The notes beneath the pieces were generated by a model. That model ran no database searches. It had not been told where the DNA came from and saw nothing but the letters and a program-made list of their open reading frames with translations. Of a DNA stretch of 64,000 nt, positions 44,661 to 56,109 are shown one piece after another. The stretch covers positions 67,373,120 through 67,437,119 of the forward strand of contig CM043700.1 in assembly GCA_023935145.1 (NCBI GenBank). Direction: 5' to 3'. Position 1 is the stretch's first letter, and the number at the start of each line of letters is the position of its first letter. This stretch comes from Bretschneidera sinensis. Taxonomy: Eukaryota > Streptophyta > Magnoliopsida > Brassicales > Akaniaceae. Made by a program: the position numbers and the translations under genes.

Positions 44661-46068
44661 CCCATGATGAAAAAGCATGAGGAGATCAGCTAAGATGATC
44701 AAATGGACTTAACAAGGCCTTCTCCGAGAATCTCATGGACAATTATCTATCTGTTAAACAATATATCCAGTGAACTCATTTGCAAAAAGTACTGAGAAAC
44801 AGGACCTTGAATCCAACTCAGACCTCTAAAACCCAGAAACTAGATAGCCTTGAGATGATCATCAGAGGAAAAGAAAAACGATAGGTGTTATGTTGCCTTT
44901 TATCATCATCTCCAATTGAATATAATATTAAGTATATGGTAGGTAATATGGGTAACTGTTGAAAAGTAGGTTCGGTGGACTCAGATTCCAACCTAAAAGC
45001 GTCACACCACTCATTCCTTTTTCAAGCTTTTCCTTTTCCTCCAAATATAAATAATTTTTTGTATTGAAACGTATATACAAATAGGAGATTGTCTTGATTA
45101 CATTTTTTAAAATTAATTTAAATTTGTTTAAATTTGACATCAAACATCATTAGAGTCTGTTTTGTATAAAAAGATACTTCTTCCTTGAGTGACCGACTAC
45201 TAAACCGCAACGCATGTGGCTGTTTTTCTGTCACACATAGTCTTCCATTTTCAACTCCTGCTATTTCTTGTCAAATTTTACCGTCGTCCAAGAGGCATAT
45301 AAAAGGCATTTTGTCTTCGTCTTACCTTCGTATGGTGGTTGGTTTTAGGCAACGGTTACTAGCCGTAAAAATATCAACTGTTGATACAAGCCAAAAACAT
45401 AAAAAAAATTTGTTTAATCATGTTTATAAAAGATATATGATACATTAAATTTTACACCATAAACTTTTGTGCATGAATCTCAAAAAAAAAAAAAAAACTA
45501 ACGACAGTATTACAACTCTTTCTGGTTTTGTTCTAAAACAGTTCAGATTTCCTTTTTAGACATAAAAGGAAAATAATACTCGTAGTAGCTTAACAAAAAT
45601 AAAACAATAAAGCAACTGGTATTTATTTTGTAAAGCACTTCTCTGACAGCTCAAGAAGTAAAAACTAGGGCAAACAGGATATAGATTTAGGGCTTCATAA
45701 TATGACACTTCAATCCCTTCGTGAATCCCTTACATGGTGATTCTATATTCTGATCCTAGTGAAGAAATACACACGAAACCTGACAAACCAATACACAAAC
45801 CCAACAAGTATCATACCCAAGAGAAGTTGTTGCCTGGAACCCTGAAGTTGCAATCATCCAATGGATTAGCTAGTAACTTATTTCTTAAAGTGAGTTTCTT
45901 TACGGTGTTAATTTTGGCTCGATAAAGTATAACAAAGGTTGTATATACTGCACAATAAATAACCTTGTGCCAAAGACGTGCATTCAACCATCTAAGTTGG
46001 TGTTGGAATTCATTGTCCTTCAACTAGTAAACTATAAAAAAACCAAACAAATATTTCTTCTTATACTA
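44661..46068. other. Unassigned stretch
   Basis: I recognise no transposon end and no protein domain. The frames at 44928-45143, 45185-45448 and 45734-45925 have no family resemblance. A run of 15 or so A is at 45483. It could be old retrotransposon or ordinary intergenic DNA. Confidence 0.5.
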
Positions 46069-46328
46069 TTTTTTATTTTCACTTTCTTGAGTGCTAGAGT
46101 CAACACTGGCCACGGCTGAGGAAGAATCCGTCAAGCTGGTAGCTATTGTAGCCTTCAAGTCTTCATTATCAATTTCCGAATCAGAACGCTATTCATTTAG
46201 GGAATTATTCTCTGCATCTTCAGGGAACAGCCACTGCCCATAACCATTAAAAGATTCCAAGGATGAGATGGGACACAGTTTCAGGAAGTTTCTCCTCACC
46301 AGGAAGATGCTATAGCTAGAGCCTAAAA
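46069..46328 (-). pseudogene. Possible terminal exon of a decayed cellular gene
   Basis: On the - strand an acceptor-like TTCTATTTTAG is followed by an open frame of about 84 codons with one TAG and a final TAG at about 46066-46068. It encodes SSYSIFLVRRNFLKLCPISS, then FNGYGQWLFPEDAENNS, and ends in a Ser/Asp/Glu-rich tail (SSAVASVDSSTQESENKK). Codon use and the mixed composition look like a normal plant protein C-terminus rather than a transposon. I do not recognise the family. No upstream exon was found before the chromovirus remnant. Confidence 0.4.
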
Positions 46329-46416
46329 TAGAATCCAAAAAGGGTGACAAGAAAAACTAACATATTATATGGATCTACATAGATACTGTCAAAATTATAC
46401 CATTCTCAAAAAAAAA

Positions 46417-47038
46417 TTGGTTCAGTAGCTTACAAACTTAAGCTTCCTGATCATTCAAAAATCCATCCAATATTTCATGTTTCCCACCTCAAACCATTCA
46501 AAGGAAATACTACTCCATTTAATTCCACATCCACCTTACCCGCTCACAGCTTTAACAACCATCCTCTATATATATACCAATGACCATTGTTGGTGAAAGA
46601 ACTACTCTCAAACAGAATAAAAAAGCAGAAAGAATACTTAATTCAGTGGCAAGGCCTTCCACTTGAGAAGCTTCCTAGAAAGACAACCCTTTCCTAGAGC
46701 AACAATTTCCCCACCTTGAGGACAAGGTGTCTTCAAAAGGGGAAGGCAATGTTACACAAGAATTTTAAGAAGTTGGAATTGAAGCTGCTGGAGTAGAAAC
46801 AATAGTTGAAATGGAATCAGAAAATTGAGTGGAAGCTGGAATTGAGGAAGAAATCGAAACTGAGATGGGGGATGAAGGAGCTGTTGGACGAAGAACTCAA
46901 GAATTCAGTTGCAAATGTTGGTACAACAGTCTCGAATTTAAGGAGAACCACCAGGGGAAGAAGAACCTCAACTTGGCTCAAAGATTTCGAGCTCTAGAAG
47001 ACACTAGAAAGGAGTTAGTTAAATGGCTCTCATTTTAA
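46417..47038 (+). pseudogene. pol: C-terminal remnant of a chromovirus (Ty3/gypsy) polyprotein
   Basis: The segment [20 protein letters not shown] followed by HLKPFKG (46425-46515) is the conserved end of chromovirus integrase before the chromodomain. Downstream, after a one-base insertion, IQWQGLPLEKLP (about 46645) matches the chromodomain core. LEDKVSSKGEGNVTQE (about 46715) is the usual polyprotein tail. The frame then stays open to 47038. Only the last part of the element survives. Chromodomains are thought to direct integration to heterochromatin. Confidence 0.8.
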
Positions 47039-47040
47039 TT

Positions 47041-48159
47041 ACTTGTTTAGCCTAATCAATCCAGTTGTCATTAATTGATTAGTTGTCTATCTAGTTAGTT
47101 GAATGTTATGAATCAAGTATGTTATCTTCTTGCATGAAATTCGAAGCTAGCAAAAGAGAGTTGGCCTTGTATGAAGAGTATAACTATCTCCCATTGAAGG
47201 AGTGAGGATATCAATAAAAACACTTATTTCAAATTCTCTATTCTTCTCCATCTTACAGTCTTTTGAATTCTCTGGAGTTTTCCTTGAGCTTGAAATCAAG
47301 GTTACATATAGTGTTGGCTTTAAAAATAGAAGCTTGGTGTCAACCGAGAAACTATTAGAAATTAAATATAATCAATCATGTAACTTCCACTTTGGGACTT
47401 GAGATTGGAGTAGGAAATAAAAGATACGAAAGAAAGTCGAATGATAAATTTCCACAAAAGAAGGTATTTCAATAGGGAAATTAAGATGTTCATATTATTC
47501 AATTACAATCCAAAATTGAATATAATTCTGCACATTAAGTCTGAACATTCATTCAATTGCAAGATTACATTTGTAAGCTGCATGCACTACTTCTTCAAGC
47601 TTTCATCAAGTTACACATCATATTTTCAAAGGTAACTTGGGATTCTATTCCTCTATGTACATGTACCAACCTACACACAAGAAAAAAAGTTATGAATGAA
47701 AGTGTTTTTCCTCCTTCCCAAACTATCACAAGTAGAAGCCAATGAATTTGGACACTTTAAAGGGATAGCCAGAAGTTGTCACATGGCTCACACAACTCAT
47801 CCACCTCTTGAAAATTAAGGAATTACAGATTTCTATAATGTCAACACAATACCATATCCAATAAAACTGAAACTTCATTTTGATCATGATAAACCAGCTA
47901 TTTTGTCATGGGTCTTATGAAAACGGAGACCGGAACTAATATATGTTGATGTGTGGTATATCTGCTCGACTTCAATTGGAGGCTCAGGAAATTGTTCATT
48001 GATAAGGATGCCTTGCAAAATCATTAAGGAAAAATGACTTGAGATAGAAAACTATTTTGCTTTTCTAATATAATTTCCGGATTGTGAAATTATTGTTTTG
48101 CCCTTGGAGGTTGCCACAAGTCGTGATGTTATTATAGGGAGAATTTTTTCCTATATAAT
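47041..48159. other. Unassigned stretch, possible LTR remnants
   Basis: 47041-47400 follows the chromovirus tail and has an LTR-like look (promoter-like region, CAATAAAAACAC near 47211), but no partner LTR is present. 47400-48030 holds nothing I recognise. 48030-48159 could be the start of the 3' LTR of the Tat/Retand-like element: on the - strand it contains AGGGCAAAACAATAATTTCA, similar to words common in such LTRs. Confidence 0.4.
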
Positions 48160-48160
48160 A

Positions 48161-48176
48161 TGTCTCCCACTTCTTT
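48161..48176 (-). promoter_or_regulatory. Candidate polypurine tract of the Tat/Retand-like element
   Basis: On the - strand AAAGAAGTGGGAGACA is followed by TATTATATAGG, where a 3' LTR would begin. Its purine run and position beyond the array fit; no paired LTR is available to confirm it. Confidence 0.45.
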
Positions 48177-48489
48177 GAGTGCAGTTATGCGGTCGAGGAA
48201 GTATAATTTGTTTAGAGCAATTTCTTTCGGTGTTGTGTAGTTTTGATTAAGTTTGTCATTGCTTTGGGTAAGGAGACGAAAAATAGAGACTCGAATCTTG
48301 TTTGAGTATTGTGAGGGTTAGCGCGGGGACTACCCTTTGAATGTGCCTAGGGAGGTTTAATAGCTTGGCGCTACCTGCTCAGGTGGAGATGTAGACTCAG
48401 AGGAGACCTGTCACTTAAGTGCTTTCTTGGAAAGGAACTTAGTGAGTCTGTGAAATACAAACTTTCGATTGAATTCCTCGAAGTGAGGT

Positions 48490-50335
48490 AGGTGATGAGT
48501 CCGAGTGATACGGACTTGAATTTTGGAGATGAATCCGAGGAGAGTGATATGAGTCAAATTGCTCGGAGTTTGGAAAATAGATCCGAAGAGGTGACATTAA
48601 GTTAAATTGCTCAGAGTTTAGAGAATAGGTCTGAGGAGAATGACATTAATTCAAACTGCTCAGAGTTTGGAAAATAGGTCCGAGGAGAATAACATTAAGT
48701 CCAACTGCTTAGAGTTTGGTGAATAGGTCCAAGGAGAATGATATTAAGTCAAACTGCTCGGAGTTTGGAGAATAGATCTTAAGAGAATGACATTAAGTCA
48801 AACTGCTCGGAATTTGGAGAATAGGTCCGAAGAGAATGACATTAAGTCAAATTGCTCGAAGTTTGGCGAATAGGTCCACAGAAAATGAAATTAAGTCAAA
48901 CTGCTCGAAGTTTGGGGAATAAGTTCGAGAAGAATCACTTAGATGAAACTACTCGAAGTTTGGAGAATAAGTCCAAGGAGAATCACAATAAGTAAAATTG
49001 CTCGGAGTTTGGAGAATAGGTCTGAGGAAAATCACTTAGATGAAACTACTCGGAGTTTAGAGAATGGGTTCAAGGAAAATCACTTAGATGAAACTATTCG
49101 GAGTTTGGCAAATGAGTCCGACGAGAATGACATTAAGTCGAATTGCTCGGAGTTTGGCGAATAGGTCCGAGGATAATGACATTAAGTCAAACTACTCAGA
49201 GATTACCGAATAAGTCTAAGGAGAATCACTTAGATGAAACTACTCGGAGTTTGGAGAATAGGTCCGAGGAGAATGACGTTATGTCAAACTGCTCGGATTT
49301 TGGAGAATAGCTTCGGGAAGAATCACTTAGATTAAACTACTCGGAGTTTAGAGAATAGGTCCGAGGAGAATGATATTAACTCAAACTACTCGGAGTTTGG
49401 AGAATAGGTCCGAGGAGAATCAATTAGATGAAACCACTCGGAGTTTGGAAAATAGGTCTAAGGAGAATCACTTAGATGAAACTATTCAAAGTTTGGTGAA
49501 GGAGTCCGAAGAGAATGACATTAAGTCATATTGCTCAAAGTTTGGCAAATAAGTCCAAGGAGAATGACATTAAGTCAAACTGCTCAGAGCTTGGTGAATA
49601 AGTCCGAGGAGAATCACTTTGATGAAACTACTCCAAGTTTAGAGAATAGATCCGATGAGAATGACAGTAAGTCAAATTGCTCAGAGTTTGGAGAATAGAT
49701 CCAAAGAGAATCGTTTAGATGAAACTACTCTGAGTTTAGAGAATAGATCCAAGAAGAATGATATTAAGTAAAACTACTCGGAGTTTGGTGAATCAGTCCG
49801 AGGAGAATGACATTAAGTTAAACTACATAGAGTTTGACGAATAGGTCTGAGGAGAATGACATTAAATCAAACTGATCGGAATTTAGCAAATAGGTCCAAA
49901 GAGAATCATTTAGATAAAACTACTTGGAGTTTTGGCGAATAAATTCAAGGAGAAAAATATTAGCCAAATTGTTCAGAATTTAGAGAATAAGTCCGAAGAG
50001 AATGAAATTAAGTCAAACTACTCGAAATGTGGTGTATAGGTCTGAGTAGAATAACATTAAGTCAAACTGCTTGGAGTTTGGCGAATAATTTCGAGGATAA
50101 TCACTTAGATGAAATTACTCAAAGTTTTGGTGAATAGTCCGAGGAGAACATCGTATTCAAACTGCTCAGAGTTTGGAGAATAGGTCCGAGGAGTATGGCA
50201 TGAAGTCAAACTGCTCGAATTTTGGTGAATAGGTCCGACGAGAATGACATTGAGTCAAATTGCTCAGAGTTTGGAAAATAAGTCCAAGGAAAATCACTTA
50301 GATGAAACTGCTTGGAGTTTGAAAAAAATTTCTGA
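48490..50335. repeat. 48/49-bp tandem array of roughly 38 units
   Basis: Units share GTTTGGAGAATAGGTCCGAG and then take one of two forms: GAGAATGACATTAAGTCAAA plus CTGCTCGGA (49 bp) or GAGAATCACTTAGATGAAAC plus TACTCGGA (48 bp). Both forms are interspersed. Each unit has CTCGGA and TCCGAG 14 bases apart, so it can fold as a short hairpin. Runs of the 48-bp form give open frames with a 16-residue repeat, as at 48943-49164, which I do not regard as genes. Confidence 0.92.
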
Positions 50336-50817
50336 ATTCGATGAGATTGGAGTTGTTTGCTTGCAACGCAGAAACAAGTGTAGTTGTGGGTGTTTAGCCC
50401 ATTTGATCTTTAAGGCCCATTAGTTGGGCCAAAGCTCCTAAAATTTGGGGCCTGTTGGTTGGGCCATGATTTATAGGCTTTGGGCCTTTTGGTTGGCATG
50501 AAGTCATTTCTATTAAAGAATAAAAGGAAAAAAATTCTATATCTAAAGTGATAAGAGCTTTAGGGTTCCTCAGAAGCGAGATTTGGACCTCCTAAGGCCC
50601 AAAAAAAAAAACCAAACCTTCTGAGGTATGAGCTGGACATGGTAACTAATATGGTGGTTGGGGCCATAGATGTTACTGTTTGGTATAAAAATTCTAAGTT
50701 AGCCAGACTGGACTCTATTCGAAAGGTCCAGAGGAGAACATAGGTCTGAATTCTCTTACTTTTTATGCTCTTTTTTTTCTTGTTATTTATGCTTATGTCT
50801 CACTCTTTTTGCAAAAG

Positions 50818-51808
50818 TGGATATAGTTATATCAGCGATGAGGGCAGCAAGGAAAGTACAAAATAAGAAGCTTAAGGAAAAAGCTCAAGCTATTGGTCAG
50901 TATTCAGAAAAAAGTGCTCACATTAAAGAGCGGCCTCATGACCCAACTCCTCCATCCCCCATCCAAGTGGATGAATCTACCCTTACTCCTCCTCCGAGAA
51001 TCCTGTTGTTTAGCTTTCCCTCTGTATCCTCACCTATTTCATTAGAGGTTTTGAGGCCTAATTGGTTTGTGAAGACTAGTGAATTGGTCTTGAAGAGTGC
51101 TAACGTTGCTCGGGAGCACCTGATCCAGTGTATTCCCTCTAAAGATGTGGTCAGGCTAGGTAATGAGCCTATAGAGGCTCTTGCTACAATGGTTGAAGAC
51201 TTGGCCTCTAAGGTAACTTATAAATTCTCTCTTTTTCCTTAATATTTTTTCAAATTCAAGGAATACTAACTTGTATTTTTTTTTAGTCAAACATAGCTTC
51301 GGGTCTAATATCCCGTCGTTGCCTCGACCTTGACCAGAGGCTGAAAAAGAGTCACATACTCGATAAGAGCCTTTGAGACTCCCTAGTAAAGTGTGTGGTC
51401 GAGATTAGGACTCTAGAGAGGGGAAAGGAACTGGGTGTAGAGGAGCTGAGAAGGGTTTAGTCCAAGAGGGACATAGCTCAAGCTGAGGTGGTGAGGCTTG
51501 CAGCTAAAAGAGAGGCTATTGTAAAAGCTGTTATGGAGAAGACCTTGATGAATTTTAAGAAGTCTGGGGATTTCAAAAAGGTAGTGAAGGATGCTTCAGA
51601 ATACTTTTACCTTGATGGCTTTGAGGAAGCCAAGAATCAGGCCTTAGAGGTCTACCTAGAGCAGGACTTCTCCATGCTTGTAATCCCATCATCTGATGAT
51701 AAGGCCACTGTTGTTGAGGACCTCAGTCGGATCGAGGAGGATGATGTAGAGGTCCAAAGCCAAGCTAACAAGGCTGAGGAGAACGAAGAGAAAGAAGAAG
51801 AGGTCTAG
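50818..51808 (+). pseudogene. Intron-containing ORF, probably the antisense ORF of the Tat/Retand-like element
   Basis: Exon A (to 51212) encodes a Lys-rich start (AARKVQNKKLKEKAQAIG), a Pro-rich linker and LKSANVAREHLIQCIP. The intron 51213-51286 has GT, a perfect TACTAAC branch site at 51264-51270, a T-rich tract and TTTTAG. Exon B continues in frame (SNIASGLISRRCLDLDQRLK), has TGA at 51374 and TAG at 51458, then FKKVVKDASEYFYLDGFEEA and an acidic tail, ending at 51808. The helical C-terminus resembles proteins annotated as putative gypsy-type transposon products. No known catalytic domain is visible. An upstream exon around 50650-50743 is possible. Confidence 0.65.
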
Positions 51809-52185
51809 GCTTTAGTCCTTTACTTTGGTTGTTTTTTGTACTTGAGGACATTAGAGCCTTTTTTATGTAAAACTTTTCTAAGTTAATGAAAGTTTTCTTT
51901 TTTTTTGCAATGCTTATCTTTTATTCTTTCTTTCTTTCTTGTTGGCTTGAGATGAAGGTAAAAGGTCTGAGGAGGAAGAGCTCTAAGCTTCCTCCTCGGT
52001 TTTTATCCAAGTATGATGGACTTTGTGCTATTATTAAAAACAAGGAGAAATTCAAGTAGAATGAGATTGGGGCCCTTATTAAAACAAACATTAATAAAAG
52101 AATGAATGCTAATCTTTAATTGAGGATATTCAGAGATTATATAAATTGGGAAAATTAGAGAAATAGGAGAAAATCTATTGATAAA
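51809..52185. other. Downstream region of the antisense ORF with a strong hairpin
   Basis: A 10-bp perfect inverted repeat, GAGGAGGAAG and CTTCCTCCTC, lies at 51969-51997 with a 9-nt loop. Before it is a T-rich stretch. No coding sequence is seen. It ends at the Athila LTR fragment. Confidence 0.55.
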
Positions 52186-52658
52186 TGTTGTGCGTTTATC
52201 TACCTAAATTTTTAAGCAAATAATCGAACTTGTTTTACTTGCAAGTGCACAAGGTCTACAGTAGTATAGTGTGCAAGTGCAAGATCATTTCCATATGGAT
52301 TGGTGAATTTCGATTTAGAATTAATTTCACAAAGTAAAAATAGATAGAAATAAATATTAAGTCTAGATTAATAGTAATGATATAGGCGTAGGGACTTGGT
52401 ATCCACTACTAATCATGCTACCCCAACAAAACAATATGCCAATGCTCTACTCATGCTATGAATACCTGCTGGTTGTCAACCTAAGGGCTTGGTCCACTCC
52501 TTAGGCTATTGATTTCCCAATACAAAGAGTTAGGCATGGTGTATACTCTAACTCTTTTCTCTCTTAAGGGATTCAGCATGGTGTATACTGAGTTGTTCCT
52601 TAAGAGAGCATAAGGTCTGTGGAAATCGACAACCACGCGAGACCTAAGGCTTGATCCG

Positions 52659-53949
52659 TGATAGGATCTTAAATATTCATATTTAAGCCCCTTAATTTAC
52701 ATTTGTTAAGCTCTTCGTTTGCGTATTTTATTCCATTTTACTTCCTCTTTGTGTTTTATGTGTTTTTTCATAGGTTTTTGGAAGAAATGAAGCATTTTGG
52801 AACTCAAAGAGCAAAACTGGAACTGGGAGCTGCAGAAGAGTGCGATCGAGCACAGTACTTGGTGTGATCGAGTGCACAAGGAGAAGGCTCGAGCGCACCC
52901 TTGCGCTCGAGTGCACACGCATCAGTAAAACATCAAAACGGCAATTCTTATTTTGGAAAGTAGGGTTAGAGACCTGTTTTGGAAATTAGGGTTTCTAAGT
53001 GTCCTTAGAACCCTCTAAGTAGACTTGTAAAACATAGAAACAGTATCTCTCTTTTAGTTTAGTTTTTGTTCAGGGAGGCCGGAGGGCGGACGAGCCTGGA
53101 GGAGAGATTGTGGAGACGAATTGACGACTCTTCTCCATAGTATTTTCGGGTTTCTTCTTTCCTTTGTTATTTTACTTTATGATGTTGTTTAGCATCACAA
53201 CTATGTGTAACTAATTTTCTAGTAGGGCGTGGTTGAAGCCCTAATTATGTTTAACCAATAATTCAATATTGGCACCTTTGCAATACTTATGCTGTGATTC
53301 TTAATTTGATTAATACTTGTTTTTATTTACATTCCTCGTATGTGTGTGTTTGATCAACTTATGCATGTGGTATGGATCAGTTAGTTGAATCAATTTGGAT
53401 GACCGAGTCCTGGGTTCAACAATAGTAACAAAAGATATCCATGTCAGATTCTTGGGTTAGTCAACATGGGAAACCAGGAGTGGACCAAACCCTAGGCCCC
53501 GTGTGGTTGCTGATTTCCACAGACCTTATGCTCTCTTAAGGAACAACTCAGTATACTCCATGCTGAATCCCTTAAGAGAGAAAAGAGTTAGAGTATACAC
53601 CATGCCTAACTCGTTGCTTAGGGAAATTCATAGCCTAAGGAGTGGACCAGGCCCTTAGATTGACAACCAGTAGGTGTTCATAGCATGAGTAGAGCATTGG
53701 TATATTCTTTTGTTAGTGTAGCATGATTAGTGATGGATACCCAGTCCCTACGCCTTTATCATTATTATCTAAACTCAATATTTATTCTCATCTATTTTTA
53801 CTTTGCGAAATTAATTCTAAATCGAAATTCACCAATCCCTGTGGAAATGATCTCGCACTTGCACACTATGCTACTATTGACCTTATGCACTTGCAAGTAA
53901 AACAAGTACGATTATTTGCTTATTAATTTAGGTAGATAAGCGCACAACA
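52659..53949 (+). repeat. 5' LTR of the complete Athila derivative
   Basis: It starts TGATAGGATCTTAAATA and ends AGCGCACAACA. CG-rich near-palindromes are at 52838-52920. The last ~470 bp are inverted relative to the adjacent fragment 52186-52658. Confidence 0.92.
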
Positions 53950-53971
53950 AGTTTTTGGCGCCGTTGCCGGA
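53950..53971 (+). promoter_or_regulatory. Primer binding site of the complete Athila derivative
   Basis: AGTTTTTGGCGCCGTTGCCG follows the LTR directly. A further CG-rich palindrome pair lies at 54165-54215, ahead of gag. Confidence 0.87.
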
Positions 53972-54269
53972 GATTGCGCTTAAATTTCTTTTTAGAATTA
54001 TCTTTCATTAATCATTGCTATTTCTTTTTCATTCTATTTCTACTTTTATCAAAAATCTCAAAAATTTTAAGTTTCTGTTTTTTATCTTATTTTTGTTTCA
54101 TTAAACGCTAATCTATTTCCTTTTTGTTTTCTGTTTCAGGCACTCCATGAGAGCTTTCTGTGCCACTTGCGATCGAGCGCACCCTCTTGTGCCATCGAGC
54201 ACAATTGAGGCAGAGAGTTACCCGGGCAGCAATGTTTAATTGCTACACTTAAGCGATTGTCACCGATTC

Positions 54270-56109
54270 ATGCACGGACTTCGATCCAAGCATCCAACAT
54301 TCTTTTCCCTCGATACCGAGCTTGAGCGAACGATCCGACAAAGGCTTAGAGACAACTTGGAAGAGGTATAAAAAGAAATTGAGGAAGAAGTACCAATGGT
54401 GGAACAATTAGAAAACCAACAACCTCCTGAGCGAAGACCAATGAAGCAATCCTTCATCCCACAGAACCTCGATCAACCATCCTGCATTGTTTATCAACCT
54501 GAGGTAGAAGGAAACTACTACATATCTTCGTAGATACTCAGTGTACTGACTCACTTTAGGGGTACACCTAATGAGGAACCACACTTGTACCTCCGAGAGT
54601 TCTTCAATCTTTGCAAGTTCCAGCACATGCAAGGCTTAGACCAAGAAGGAATAAGGTTATTTCTTTTCCCTTTTTCCTTAAAATATAATGCTAAACTGTG
54701 GTACAATTCTTTGCCTGCAGTTTCTATCCACACTTAGGAGGAGTTGGCTAGCAAATTCCTAAAGAAGTTTTTCCCAGCCCAAAAGACGGGGCAAATGAGG
54801 AAGGAAATTCAGTCCTTCCAACAAAAGGATGAAGATCTATTCTTCGAGGCCTAGGGACACTTCAACGAGCTACTACTCAAATGCCCGCATCACAACCTAC
54901 CTCAGGATGAACTGGTACAAGCTTTCTATGAAGGTCTAAGTGATACTAACAAAAGTATTATGGATTCAGGTTATGGAGGAGTGCTGATGGAGAAAAGCAG
55001 CGAAGAAGCTATGGAGCTCTTCGAAACCCTAAGTGAACACACTCAGCAGTTCTCCTCTCATGGCAGACATGTAACTAAGAGTAAGGGTATGTATGAGGTA
55101 AACTTAAATGGAGGATCATCTACTCAGATAACTACTGTGGAAAGGAAACTAGACTTGTTAATTAAAGTCATGGCTACTCAGAATGCCTCACCTAACCCAC
55201 CAGCTACACCACTCTAGGTATGTGCTATTTGTTCCCAATTTGACCATAATACTGATACATGTCCCTTGTATTTATCTGCAGATTATGAGCAAGCAAACTT
55301 TGTGGGACCAAACAACTATCCGCCAAAGAACAATCCTTATGCAAATACCTACAACCCTGGATGGCGTAATCACTCGAATATTTCTTGGAACAACAATCAG
55401 AACAGTCAAGGGAAGCAAAGAAACTTCCAACCAGTAGCCCATTCAACTCCCAAAACAAAGAAGAGTGACCTCGAAAGTCATGGGAGGCAACTGGCAGCTC
55501 AACAACAACAACTGATAACTTCACAAGAATAATTCATGGCAGAGGAAATACAATTTCAGACTGAACAAAGACAAATCACTGCCAAGCATGAGCAAGCTAT
55601 TCAAAGACTAGAAGTGCAAATGGGGCAAGTGGCTAAGGAGCTAAGTGAAAGAAAACAGGGAGAATTTCCTACCCATCACGTTGATCCATTAGAAACTGCT
55701 CTGCCAAGCATGAGCAAGCTATTCAAATACTAGAGGTGCAAATGGGGCAAGTGGCTAAGGAGCTAAGTGAAAGAAAACAGGGAGAATTTCCTGCCCATCA
55801 CGTTGATCCATTAGAAACTGCTCTTACCTATAGTGACACAAGATCGGATTTTGAACCTGAATGTGAGGATGTTACTAATGACATCATTGAAACAATGCAC
55901 CTTCTTGAGGCCCCTCCAAAGCCTCTAAGTAAGTGCACCGATCCATTTGACACTCTTGTGCCTTCTAATAATACTTTTTTTCCTTTTATTGTCCAGGCAC
56001 CAAATTTGGAGTTGAAGCAATTGCTAAAGCATTTGACTTATGCTTATATGGGAAAGAATACGACACTACATGTGCTAGTTGCTGCAAATCTTAGTTTTGG
56101 GGAAGAATA
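54270..56109 (+). pseudogene. gag: gag plus protease-RT linker of the Athila derivative
   Basis: From ATG at 54270 one frame runs to about 55702: MHGLRSKHPTFFSLDTELER, PQNLDQPSCIVYQPEVEGNY, HFRGTPNEEPHLYLREFFNL, a zinc-finger-like VCAICSQFDHNTDTCP near 55218, and a Gln-rich coiled coil. Stops interrupt it (TAA near 54369, TAG near 54531, 54736, 54853 and 55215, TAA near 55530); most fit C-to-T or G-to-A change. A 122-bp tandem duplication then shifts the frame. The last ORF, to 56109, carries the linker (DVTNDIIETMHLLEAPPK) and ends GEE, where RT should begin. Confidence 0.88.
55581..55824 (+). repeat. 122-bp direct tandem duplication in gag
   Basis: 55581-55702 and 55703-55824 both start GCCAAGCATGAGCAAGCTAT and end AAACTGCTCT, with only a few differences. 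The length is not a multiple of three, so the copy shifts the reading frame. Confidence 0.93.

Noticed and set aside
44661..45143. Continuation of the SIRE RT or RNase H after the small element
   Set aside because: None of the three + frames shows RNase H or RT motifs; the SIRE copy seems truncated at 42952.
45185..45448. 87-codon ORF in the unassigned stretch
   Set aside because: No family resemblance, no splice sites, and ordinary length for random AT-rich DNA.
48943..49552. Repeat protein with a 16-residue unit (RSLENRSEENHLDETT type)
   Set aside because: Open only across runs of the 48-bp unit; the 49-bp units break the frame and there is no start context.
33190..50335. CRISPR-like arrays
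   Set aside because: Both arrays are direct tandem repeats without unique spacers, in a plant genome, and are explained as Tat 3' region satellites.
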